Assembly: GCA_001695595.3 (NCBI GenBank)
Contig: MBPM02000159.1
Coordinates: 1-64,000 of the forward strand
From: Plasmopara viticola
Lineage: Eukaryota > Oomycota > Peronosporomycetes > Peronosporales > Peronosporaceae
DNA: 64,000 nucleotides
Direction: 5' to 3'
The notes under the pieces were generated by a model. It saw only the letters and a list, made by a program, of their open reading frames with translations, made no database searches and had not been told where the DNA came from. Below are positions 42,375 through 52,481 of the stretch, piece by piece. The position numbers and the translations under genes were made by a program. Every line of letters starts with the position of its first letter. Position 1 is the stretch's first letter.

Positions 42375-42830
42375 ATGACAAGCAAGCTAAGTCAAGTTCT
42401 CCTGGGTAGTGGAACCTACTTCCACCGGGAGTCCAACATGCGCATGACGTTGGCGCGCAAGGGATTGCAGGCGCACGTTCAAGTCATCACGAAAGAGGAA
42501 GAGATGACTGAAGCTTGGCTGTTCAACGACGCTAAGGCACTGGGTATCATTGCTCAAGGCACAGAGCTGCAACACCAGACCAAGATACGATCGGCAACAA
42601 CGGCGATGCACGCGTGGGTCAGCTTGCGAACCTTCTACAACCGAACCACGCTCTACAACCGTGTCGAGATGACACGTCGTCTGCATGATTTCAAGATGGA
42701 GAGTGGCTCGACGATGTCGAAGCACTTGGATGCTTCTGATGAGCTTGTTGTCGGCCTCCAGACACTTGGAGAGCCTGTCGATGACTCTCGCAATGTTTTA
42801 AGTGTGGCCAAGTCGGACACTATAAGCGGG
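42375..42830 (+). pseudogene. gag of element G
   Basis: ATG 42375, MTSKLSQVLLGSG with YFHRES for YFHWEF. No stop before the shared deletion (GEPVDD to the zinc knuckle); the knuckle sequence is KRDYP-type with the last Cys lost (TGC to TAC, about 42833). Confidence 0.88.
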
Positions 42831-45800
42831 ACTACCCGAAGCGTAGCGATGCCGAGGGAGAAGGTGCTGTGTTTGCTGCTGGTGAGCTGCGATGCGAAGA
42901 ATAACTCATCGACAGTGGGCTACGTCGCATATGACACCACATCGGAGCGATCGTTTTGAGTACAAGGAGTTAAAGACTGGTCAAGAAGTCTCTATGCTGA
43001 TGGTAAGAAGCTGCAAGTGGCTGGAGTGGGAACAGTCAAATTGAAAGGTCCGGACGGTCTACGGATCAAGATGGTCGAGGTCCTGCACATACCAGAACTC
43101 GATAGACGACTGGTGTCAGTTGGAAAATTGGCAGGACGAGGCATGAGGGTGGAGATTCAAAGCTCATCCTGCATCATTTGGAGTGCCAAGCGCGCGATTG
43201 CAAGCGGCAAGAAGATTGGTAAGGCATACTTCCAGGATTATGAGCAAGAAGAAGCTCGGCTTGTGGAATACTCAGGGGCTATGAATGAGTGGGAACTTTG
43301 GCATGCTCGCTTCGGACACCCCGGAAAAGCTGGTATGGACAAGACACAGCGCGCCACGAGCGGTATGCCAGCGGTCAAGCAGAGCATTCAGAAGCTGTGC
43401 AGTGGTTGCATGAAGGTCAAACAGACGGTCGATACCTTCCCGTCTCAGTCGCTGACAAGGACGTCACGTGTGTTAGAGCTTGTGCACAGAGACGTGATGG
43501 GACCGATGAAGACGGTCTCAAAGGGTGGTGCAAGATTCGTGTTGACTTTCGTGGACGACTACTCAAATTTGTGGTAGCGTATATTATGAAGCACAAAAGC
43601 GGGTGGCCGCAAAACTGAGCGAGTTCAAGGCATTCTACGAGAATCAATGGGACAAGCGCATAAAGTGTATACGGTCAAACAACGGGACGGAGTTTGTCAA
43701 TAAGAAGATTGCCGATATATGTGCCCGTAATGGTATCGTGCACCAGCGGACAGTACCGTATAGCCCGCAGCAGAACGGCGTTGCTGAACGCATGAACCGC
43801 ACGATCATGGAAAAGGCAAGGAGTATGCTGTACTACAAGGGTGTCGGCATGCAGTGGTGGGCAGAGGCGGTCAGTACGGCTGTGTACTTGATCAACAGAT
43901 CCACAAACTCTGCAAATTCGGGCGTCACACCGTTCGAGTTGGGTTTCCAGTTGAAGCCAAGGATTGAGCATTTGCGTGTGTTTGGATCGCAAGGCTATGC
44001 TCATATTGTCGATGCCAAGAGGACAAAAGTCGAGTTAAAGAGTTTTCGGTGTATATTCCTCAGGTACGCGGAGAACACCAAAGGATACAGAGTGTTCGAT
44101 CTAGAAAGGTCGAAGGTTGTCATATCACGCTCCATAAGACTAGACGAGCGGGAAGTTGAAGGCATATACGACTCAATGGTATCGGAGAAAGAATCAATCG
44201 TCAAGCATATTTGGGACACTGACGAAGCAGTGATTCCGATGGTTCGTCAATCAGATAGAGACGAGACAATGGAAGATGTCGAAGAAAGCGCTTCTGATAT
44301 CGAGTTGGACGAGATGGAATCGACTTTATGTGATACAAATATCATCATACCTCAAATACTAGGTCCAGAAACTCAAGAAACAAGAGGTGATGAGATAACG
44401 GAATATCACGTTCCGAGACAAGCATTTCAGGAAAATCGGTTGGTGTTTCAACCGGAGCTGAATCGATCAAGACGCTTACGAGACAGAGCGCTGATGCTAG
44501 AGGATGGTGATGGCAGTGAAGACGCGTCAAAGGGCAGCGATAAACTACCTTCTCCGAAGCGTGCAAGAGTTGATGATGAAGGTCTTATTGCAGAGGCTGT
44601 ATTGGCCTATGCTGCAAGTGTTGGTGAGGCGGACGACGCTCCATCAACATACAGTCAAGCATTTAAAAAGCAGCGACAATTGCAAATGGAACCAGGCGAT
44701 GCAAGCGGAGCTCAAGGCGCACGCGGATAACGGATCCTGGACGCTGGTACCAAGACGACAAGTCATTCGACCAATCGGTTGTAGATATATATTCGCCAAG
44801 AAGCGGAACGAGCACGGACAAGTGGTGCGCTACAAGGCTCGACTCGTCGCTAAGGGGTTCAAGCAGAAATTTGGTGTCAACTTCTTCGAGACGTACTCGC
44901 CCGTGGCAAACAAGAACTCGATCAGGGTCGTGCTAGCTGTGGTGGTGGCGAATGGGTTCGTAACTGAGCAGCTGGATTGCGGCAACGGCGTTCCTGAATA
45001 GTAATCTCAAGGAAGTCGTGTACATGGAAGTACCAAATGGCATAGCCAATGCCGAGAAAATGATGTGCAAGTTGGACAAGGCGATCTACGGTCTCAGGCA
45101 GGCTGCAAGTGCGTGGAACAAGACGATACATGCTGTGTTTTTAGAGATTGGATTTTGTAGCAGCGGAGCAGATCAGTGTGTCTACGTCAAGAGTCAAGAT
45201 GGCAACTACGTCTATGTGTGTCTCTACGTTGACGACATGATCATTGCCGCCAAGACCAGCAGGGAGATTCAAGAGGCCAAGACAGCACTCAAGAGGTTTT
45301 ATCGGATGAAGGAGCTAGGCAAGGCTAAAATTATTCTTGGTATGGAGATCATGACCGCAACGGCAGTACGCTGATGATTCGACAGACTCGATAAATCGAT
45401 GATGTGGTCAGCCGTTTCAACCAAGAGGACGCAAAGGCAGTGGCTAACCCATGTGAGTCCGGTTTGAAGCTGTCAAAGATGCAATCACCAACGACGGAAG
45501 TCGAGAGAGCAGAAATGCAGTCGAAACCGTACAGGTCGTTGATCGGATGTGTGTTATATATCACGACATGTACGCGCCCAGATGTGGCGTATGTCATCAC
45601 CCAATTATCAAAATTTTTGGAGTTAAACAACATTGGAAGGTGGCCATTCGTGTTCTTCGGTATCTCAAGACGACACGTGAGTATGGGATTACATATGACG
45701 GCAGCGCTATTGAGGTGCAAGCTACAGCATACGCAGCCGCAGACTGGGGCAGCAACATTGACGATCGCTCCGTGTCAGGGACGGTGGTTATGATTGGCGG

Positions 45801-46197
45801 CGCACCAGTCATCTTCAAGTCCAAGTATCAGCGTACGGTTGCTTTGAGCTCGGCGGAGGCGGAGTACATGGCTATAAGCTTGTGTACACAAGAAGTGCTT
45901 TGGGTCCGTGCGATGCTCAAGGATCTTGGTCATGAGCAAGTGGGAGCCACGTTGGTCTGGGAAGCCAATCAAGGTGCGATCGAACTTGCCAATAATGCGG
46001 GCTACAATGCTAGGACCAAGCGCGTCGACATTCGTCACCACATCATCCTGGAGAACGTGGCCCGAGACATCATCGTGGTGGAATACGTATCGACGGAGGG
46101 CCAGTTTGCGGACATGTTGACTAAGGGACTAGGGAGAAAGCGACTCGAATACTTGCTATACGCAAGTGGCATCAGACCAAGGCGCAACCAGCATTAG
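42830..46197 (+). pseudogene. pol of element G
   Basis: Protease is frameshifted (ITHRQWATSHM-like reading at 42900-42940). The integrase zinc part is open at 43017-43577, broken at DDYSNLW; the core has RSNNGTEF (catalytic Asp to Asn) and NGVAERMNRT in the 43603-44730 frame. RT resumes at about 44700, breaks at QLDCGNGVPE, has YVDDM intact near 45230 and breaks at EIMTATAVR. RNase H 45547-46197 is open with SSAEAEYMAISLCTQ. Confidence 0.92.
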
Positions 46198-46210
46198 CAG
46201 TGAGTAAGAG

Positions 46211-46489
46211 TGTTGGTATTACACCACCTAATGCTTGTATGATTACGTATACTTTGATATAGTCATGACGTCACGGTGTGACGTCACAGGAGAAGCTTCC
46301 AAACGCTTCTAGATGCCTTAGGCAGGTTTGAAAGCTTTTCATTGGTCTAGATAAACCATGTGGCCGGTATAGTTTATCTCGTATCTGGAATGAGTGGCTT
46401 AGAGGTAGCAAGCAGTTTGCGAACTAAGGACCAATATATTTATTCACGTCAAAATTTGCTTCCAACCACACAAGCGGTCCAACTCAATA
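46211..46489 (+). repeat. 3' LTR of element G
   Basis: 279 bp. TGACGTCA sites kept; the array is degraded (AAC third unit, GAT fifth) like the F 3' LTR, so both outer LTRs differ from both inner LTRs in the same way. Confidence 0.9.
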
Positions 46490-46781
46490 GCTGACGGCGT
46501 ACTGAGCTTGTACCATTTAAAAGCTGTCTTCAATTTCTTTGTCAATCTAGTCGCTGGAAATGAATTGTAAAAAATAGTTCTTGCAACCTTTGCGTCACAG
46601 CATTGTCGATGCAGTATACCTCGACTTTTGTTGTACAACTTGCAAGGTACTCACCCGTCGTGATCGTCGAATTGTTGGTGCCCGCGTATTAAAGCATCCA
46701 TTCTTATCGAAAAATTACTGTGTTTGAAAAAGAAGTAAATGAAAAATGTGTACGCATACAAATTTCTGTCAACATATCTGT
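46490..46781. other. G 3' flank with exon candidate on minus
   Basis: The first 120 bp equal the B flank. The inverted copy of the 36222 exon candidate is at 46704-46655 on minus, with donor GTGAGTACC kept and the acceptor side changed to AAG. Confidence 0.35.
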
Positions 46782-46970
46782 TTAATAGTTATTAGAACTG
46801 CGCTTAAGCGACGGGTCTACTTCATAGCATCTTGTATTGAGCATGTTGGGGCAGATCGCTGACACAAATAATGGCTCGCGGCTAACAAGTGTGCAAAATC
46901 TGTTGCGGTCGGCTTCCATGGCCTCGCATGCGAAGTTTTGCTTCACAACGCAATTTATGGGCATTCGCAA
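46782..46970 (-). CDS. Cysteine-containing hypothetical ORF, 62 aa
   Basis: MRMPINCVVKQNFACEAMEA, then FCTLVSREPLFVSAICPN and YEVDPSLKRSSNNY. Intact in this arm; the left copy lacks the ATG through an 8-bp insertion upstream. No signal peptide and no domain recognised. Confidence 0.35.
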   Translation of the reverse strand: MRMPINCVVKQNFACEAMEADRNRFCTLVSREPLFVSAICPNMLNTRCYEVDPSLKRSSNNY

Positions 46971-47590
46971 ACTTATCGCGCTGGAGATGCGGGACGGGTC
47001 AAAATACTAGAAAATCAAACTTCGGGCGCCCAATGTCGTTTGCAGCGGCGGAGATGAGGCATCGTGCCATCCATGCTTGTCCACATTATTAAGGGATACT
47101 TACTAAAACGTCAACTACACGTTCTTCCCTTTCACCGACGCAGTAATCACTTGTAAAGCGTTTTGGAGTGAAAGTGAAGATTTCGAAGTCAAAGTGAAGA
47201 TTCGAGACAACCGTGGCTTGCGCGAAGCGAAAAAAAGTGTAGGGAAGAAAGACTGCGCCGGCTGAACGAAGAGATAAATAAAAAGCAATCGCTAAAGGAT
47301 ATTAAGCGCGCGTTTGTGGCAGTAGGTCCATACTCCAATGTCTGCGAAAAATATGGTAAGTTTAGTAACATAAGTCCAGAATTTTCGCTAATTTCTCCAC
47401 AATGCGCCAGACCCTGACACATTTCAAACGACAGTAAGTTCAGAACAGCTAGAGCTCAAACTTAGTGAAGGGATGCTTGTCGGTGAACTTAAACGGCTTT
47501 GATTTGATATTTTTCAGTATGTGGAAGGATTCAATTTAACATCTTATTCTTTTTTATATCGGATATATTGAAAGGCAACAATATGCGAAG
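46971..47590. other. F/G outer flank, right copy
   Basis: Mirror of 35357-35970. FEVKVKIRDNRGLREAKK is readable on plus near 47185-47240 and is conserved in the left copy on minus. No full gene. Confidence 0.35.
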
Positions 47591-47749
47591 ATGACGTGCT
47601 CACCTGAGCAATACCTCGCTAACAAAGAGCGCTCTAAGGCAGCAGAGAAGCGCTGCTACCGGCGCACGCGCGACGCTCGCTTGTCGTACCATAAGAGCTA
47701 CGGCGATAAAAATAGAGACCAAATTCGAGCTCGAAATCGTAAGCCTTAA
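47591..47749 (+). CDS. Short basic ORF, 52 aa, possible N-terminus of the POLB remnant
   Basis: MTCSPEQYLANKERSKAAEK followed by Arg/Lys-rich YRRTRDARLSYHKSYGDK and stop. Such KY/NKE-rich charged stretches are common at the start of large viral and Polinton-like proteins. It begins 18 bp outside the F/G palindrome and is followed by the polymerase remnant on the same strand. Confidence 0.35.
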   Translation: MTCSPEQYLANKERSKAAEKRCYRRTRDARLSYHKSYGDKNRDQIRARNRKP

Positions 47750-48038
47750 ACCGATCTCATTGAAGACAAATCCGAACCTAACAACGAACGTGACTAAATC
47801 TACTTTTTTTGTTGAATAAGGCCAATGATGTCAATGACAATGGCTTAAAACCTCTAAATAGTATTACCATATACTTGTAAATGACAGGTATCGAGTCCAT
47901 CCTTATACAAGATCAAAGATTTATTGACAAGAATAGTATAGCCAAGCATATATAAGCAACATGTTAGCATACGTACTCGACGGATCAAAGACATTACATA
48001 TCTAAGCTATCAAACAAGGTGGCAGCTACCGTGTTAAG

Positions 48039-49259
48039 GTGCGCATTAGATCGGATAGGACGGTTTATGTAAGCAGCGTTTCATCAGAGTTGGTAGCTAA
48101 GCAGCGTAATATTTCGAGTGAACCCCTTGAAAATCGCTTGTCGTCTAACTTCAAGGCTAACATTAGGTATCGTTTGTACAATGGTAATCGCATGGAATCA
48201 ACCCGAATGAGGGTGTTGAACCTTTTTTTTTCTGCGACAAGCTCAAGAATACTCTTCCGACTCAGGTGAGTGCTTTTAAGGTAGATATTGCTTTCGGCTA
48301 CGAACTTGTTAGCAAGGCCGATCTCGATGATACTGACTATGTGTTCAATGAGCTTGTCGCTATTAACAGCAAGGCTGGTATGCAATAAAAGGTTATTACA
48401 GATCTTCTGTTCTTTGAAGTTGGCTGACAGACGGAGCAACCTCAGCTCAGAGCATAGGCGCGAGGGCATCACTATGGTTAAGATTTTCCATCGCGACCAT
48501 GCTCTTGAAGATAGCGACGCTGTAATTCTTAAGTTTTTTTGCAAAAAGTAGCATGGAATCAAGGTTCTTAAGACTAACAACAAGTGCGTCTTCCACTGCA
48601 TTGCCTGGCACACAATCCAAAGCGCCAAAAAGGATCATCGCATAAGTAAGACTCGGATAAAGGGTGTATTACAGAGCCACTGCAATCTCAATCTAAGAAA
48701 TTCAGGCCCATTGACCAACTACAGCCCGATGAGGTTGAGGATTGCTTGATCTCGGTACCAACGTATATAATATAGATGCAGCTTCGGATAATGTAGAACG
48801 CATTTAAATCTCGGACAAGGGCATGACTCTATGAATATTTTATCGCACGAGAATCACGCTTGTTACGTAAACAGCGTTGATATGCCTTAGTATAATTATT
48901 AATGTCCTGAGTATGAAATGTTTTTTGTCTGCGCCGAAAAGCTGAAAAATCACAAGAAGAATATGTAAGAGCTTGTCAAGGTTGCGAGCTTCCCCTCTGA
49001 GACAAATATATTCAGAACACGATACGATCACTACTTACAAAGTATTTATCAAGGATGCTGACCATTGTATAGATCGCTTCATTGATTATGACTTTGGGGC
49101 CATTTCTAAGCCTACCGCGACTTAACAGGGGATGATACTGTCTTTACGAACGAACACATTCCTGTGTCGGTATCAGTAGCAGGTAATTTAACCGAGGGGG
49201 TTCGTTGCTTTGTAGATGATGATGTCTTAGCCGCTTTGAGATCGTTTGGCGCCTTGTAA
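48039..49259 (+). pseudogene. Protein-primed family B DNA polymerase remnant (Polinton/Maverick-like)
   Basis: Fragments in order but different frames. FKVDIAFGYELVSK lies in 48230-48388; a shift at a 9-T run precedes it. NNKCVFHCIAWHTI is near 48576-48617. HACYVNSVDMP and CPEYEMFFVCAEKLKNHKKN (zinc-finger-like) start at 48831. FIDYDFGAISKPT in 49021-49125 is the Exo I region, with YDF-G where YDF-E is expected. FTNEHIPVSVSVAGNLTEG then RCFVDDDV is at 49128-49259. This layout is that of Polinton-type pPolB N-terminal and exonuclease regions. The palm domain is absent. Confidence 0.6.
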
Positions 49260-49690
49260 AGGGTATGGCCATTTCTTGAAGGATTTGGACTTAATGGCCA
49301 TCAATGCGAACGATTTTATGGACTGCTTTGCTTCATCAAGCAGCTTCTTTACCATATGCCTGCTTTTGAGAAGGTATAATGCGCCTGATCTATAGTCAGA
49401 CTCCTTCTCAATTTTTCCGGCATTCACCTGATTATGACTCAGATCTGCTTTCATTGATTTGCATTTTGCTTCATTTGGGGTCCTACCAATCGAGCGACGA
49501 AACGTGGTATTATTATTTGCGATAACATCAGTAATGAGCCATTGCGTATTTCTCTTATGAGAAATATTAGGTATTCTCTGTCCAAATGTTCTGTATAATC
49601 GTCAAAGTTTTTCACATAATTCCATGATCACCTCGGTCGTTGTTGAGTGGTCAAATCTCTTGGATTTAAAGAGTCATTGGGTCTGCAAGT
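49227..49690 (-). pseudogene. Integrase C-terminal remnant (Polinton/retroviral type)
   Basis: Open on minus from 49601 to 49227, with one more segment upstream past a TGA. Reads FGQRIPNISHKRNTQWLITD, then NNNTTFRRSIGRTPNEAK and MKADLSHNQVN. The pattern W-x-D-x-x-x-N-N-T-x-R-SIG-TP-EA is the end of the catalytic core of rve integrases; a basic tail (LLKSRHMVKKLL) follows. It converges on the polymerase remnant (3' ends touch at 49227-49259). The D,D part of the core is not found. Confidence 0.6.
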
Positions 49691-49778
49691 TGATAAACTT
49701 TCTACCGATTGGACTGCCAATACAAAATCGGGGTTTTCACATATGACGCAATTTTCAGAATTTTGTCGTTGGGAACAT

Positions 49779-49902
49779 AAAAGTCGTATCTTCGCCTGAT
49801 AAATAATACAATTTATCACAAGAAGTCGCATATCCGTCATAATTAATACAATGTGTCATTAAAAGTCGCATATTCGCCAGATTATTAATACAATATATCA
49901 TT
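49779..49902. repeat. Tandem repeat, three units of 41-42 bp
   Basis: Units 49779-49819, 49820-49860, 49861-49902, each like AAAAGTCGCATATTCGCC followed by ATTAATACAAT and TATCATT. Units differ by several substitutions. Next to the integrase remnant on its upstream side. Confidence 0.85.
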
Positions 49903-51349
49903 CTGCGATGAGTACTTAGGCACTTCATCTCCTTTTCAGCTTCCTGGTGATATACAGTAGGTCACTATTCCAGCCATACGATGTCTTTGCTAATTAAGCA
50001 ATTTCGTCTTTATCGTCGCCACGATCCAGCTATCTTGGACAGCTTCACTCTTGAAAATTTGAAGTGTAAGACATTGCATCAGCCACAGTGTTAGTGTGTC
50101 ACCGTAAATTGACATAAATAAAGGCTGATATTAGTAAACGGATCATCCTGCTACTTAAAGATTTGTATTGCGTTTCCTAGGAGAAGGTTGAGTTTTATTC
50201 ATAATTGTTATGACTGATATAGAGGGCAGGTAGTGGGCAAGCTTAGCTATTCAGCGATGACCAAATTAAGTTGCTAGAAAAGCACAAGGCGTTTTATGCC
50301 TGCCCACACCAAATAATACTTCTGTGTCATGGATCAAGCCTACATCAAAGGCTGCACCTGGCCATTAGGCTGCGAGTTAAGGAGGCTTACTCGTTAAATG
50401 GCTAATTTAGCAAAGAAGTCTTTGAAAGATCTCACATAATCGTTGCGATATTGCATGTGTACCGTTTGCGGTTCGCAATCGCCTCTTTTTGCGCGATAAA
50501 TAGAGTTAAAGTTGGCGCGATCGCTTTGGCAAACACTTGCCTGAATCTGTGCATGATAAAATTGCAAAAGAGCCTGGAGGTAAGAGCATTGTTGCTAGGT
50601 TAAGGGGCTCTGTTAGCCAAATGTAATTTCTTATATTGCTTAAAATGTCGTCAGACTTATGGCCATGCGGAAGTTCTCACTCATCAAGACAGAATTCCCG
50701 CGGCAATTTCTAGCGGTGTAAACGCGACCTGAATGCTTTTCTACAAATATTTCGCCAATGTTGAGGACTAAGAACAGTCAGGGGAATAAGCCTACATTAT
50801 CCTTAGGCTGACCTTAGTGTTAACGATTGTGAGAGCGAGGTTGCGATAGCCTTTGCCACCAGCATACAGAAGGGTACGGACACAAATTGCCGGTGCCCAA
50901 AAGGTGAACTCTTACGGACAATTTAAGGATGTACTTTATCCTAAAAAAAGGTCATGAAACGAACAAAATGTTTATTTGCTAAGCGTACCAACAAGAATCT
51001 CCGAAAATTGTGCGTTGTGTGGCCCTTACGAGAGAAATTTCGTTCGTAAATTGAATGCGTAACACCGGCTATGCGCATGCTCTTTAAACTGCATCCAACT
51101 CTGCTTAAATGATAAGATTCAGGGCTTAAGTAATCCGCAGCACCGTGGTTATCACGATTTGATTGCACAATCGATTCTGGGACTTAGTAAATATAATGAT
51201 TGCTTGGTCTGTGATCAAAAAGTGCTTGACCAAAAGTTGCAATTTCTATAAGTAGTGATTAAAAGAGGATTCACCTCAGTAATGCCCTGGAACAGCAATG
51301 ACAAGCCAAGATTACGCGTTTGAGAGCGGTAATAAACTTACTCCCACCA
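49903..51349. other. Degenerate stretch, probably the rest of the Polinton-like element
   Basis: Many short coding-looking pieces on plus without a lasting frame, for example SLLIKQFRLYRRHD at 49984, KAFYACP near 50290 and HDLIAQSILGLSKYNDCLVC near 51150. I recognise none of them. Base texture resembles 47.6-49.7 kb and differs from the copia elements. Confidence 0.4.
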
Positions 51350-52208
51350 TGCCTCAAAGAAGTCATCGTCTGTCTCAATGGTGGTGAAGCAATCTCAGTT
51401 TATAACCAAGTTGCTCGAGCGTTTTGGTCAAGTATCTGCTCATGGTCTCCGCAACCCAATGGTGATCGGTCAAGATCTCAGCCCATTCGACAAGCACGGT
51501 GTATGCACAGACAAAAATAAGTACCGCGAACTAATCGGATCAATGCTGTACGTTGCCAATGCCACACGTCCCGACATTGGCTTTGTGCTGTCGATTCTCT
51601 CTCAGTACCTCGATACGCCGCGTGAGATGCATTGGAATGCTGCGCTACGTGTACTTCACTACCTTAAGGCCGCTGATTCGATCGGCATTTACTACACGGC
51701 TAAGGGCAAGAATATCGTGACATACTGCGACACGAACTGGGGTGGTGATAAAGAGACGCGACGCTCGACGTCTGGTGTGATCGTGAACATGGCTGACGGT
51801 CCGGTCATTTACAAGAGCAAGCATCAAGCGACCGTCGCGTTATCAACTGCTGAAGCCGAGTACATGGCTCTCGCACTTACCGCTCAAGAAGTACTGTGGC
51901 CGCGTTTCCTCCTCACAGAGATGGGTGTAAACGTGTCGAGTGCGTCGACGATCTACATGGACAACCAGTCGGCGATTTGTATTGCAACAAACCACGGATA
52001 CACCCCACGCGCCAAGCACATCGACCTCCGAGCTCACTTCGTCCGTGACCATGTCGAGAAGGGCACCATCAAGGTGGATTACGTAACATCGGAGTCTCAG
52101 CAAGCGGATATGTTAACGAAGGCCATTACAACGCCGCGCTTTGTGGAGCTTCGTGACGCATGCGGACTCGTGGACTGTCAAGTTGAGGGGGAGTGCTACG
52201 ACCTCTAA
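51350..52208 (+). pseudogene. Copia fragment J: RT connection and RNase H, fourth lineage
   Basis: Open 51378-52208. ITKLLERFGQ, RELIGSMLYVANATRPDIGF and WNAALRVLHYLKA lead into RNase H: STAEAEYMALALTAQEVLWP, YMDNQSAI, HIDLRAHFVRDHV, ADMLTKAITTPRF. It lacks gag, PR, IN and the RT active site. The C-terminus (ACGLVDCQVEG) differs from all other copies here. No LTR found on the 3' side within 170 bp. Confidence 0.88.
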
Positions 52209-52385
52209 TTAGGTGTCCTACGGTATGTGTCAACTTGACATATAAGAGAATTAATCACATTCTAGAATATCGAGACCGAAGAACACGTGGCTACAGGTGA
52301 GGTAGAGCCGAAAGTTTGCTTTATCCTATGAATTGACTTTCATTTCTGCTCTGCGACAATCAAATTGTTATAATCATGAGACTTT
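52209..52385. other. Short non-coding gap
   Basis: Nothing recognised. The direct copy of the 28.29-30.89 kb segment begins at about 52380. Confidence 0.5.
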
Positions 52386-52481
52386 ATGAAGTATGTTTAC
52401 ACGAGATACCGAGTAAATCTCGAGACATTCGAACAACAACTTGCAAAGATCAACGGGAAGCTCGTCGTCGATACTTATTGA
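52386..52481 (+). CDS. Conserved 31-aa ORF, diverged copy 3
   Basis: MKYVYTRYRVNLETFEQQLA then KINGKLVVDTY. Changes from the other copies are silent or mild, although neighbouring non-coding sequence here is clearly more diverged. This favours a real coding past. Confidence 0.4.
   Translation: MKYVYTRYRVNLETFEQQLAKINGKLVVDTY

Larger units (their letters stand above)
42049..46489 (+). mobile_element. Ty1/copia element G (family 1), dead
   Basis: 5' LTR 42049-42325, 3' LTR 46211-46489. Same lesion set as F. About 120 bp of 3' flank (46490-46611) is shared with B (9737-9858), then the flanks differ. Confidence 0.94.
42049..47573. repeat. Right arm of inverted duplication around F/G
   Basis: Mirror of 35357-40883. 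The outer end (TATCGGATATATTGAAAG) coincides with the other arm's junction to E. Confidence 0.88.

Noticed and set aside
47591..47749. HNH/GIY-type endonuclease from the NKERSKAAEKR stretch
   Set aside because: Such charged repeats occur in many proteins, and no catalytic residues are visible.
48065..48628. Uninterrupted 187-codon minus frame
   Set aside because: It lies opposite plus-strand fragments with PolB-like motifs in the expected order; its own translation shows no motif. Length alone is not convincing.
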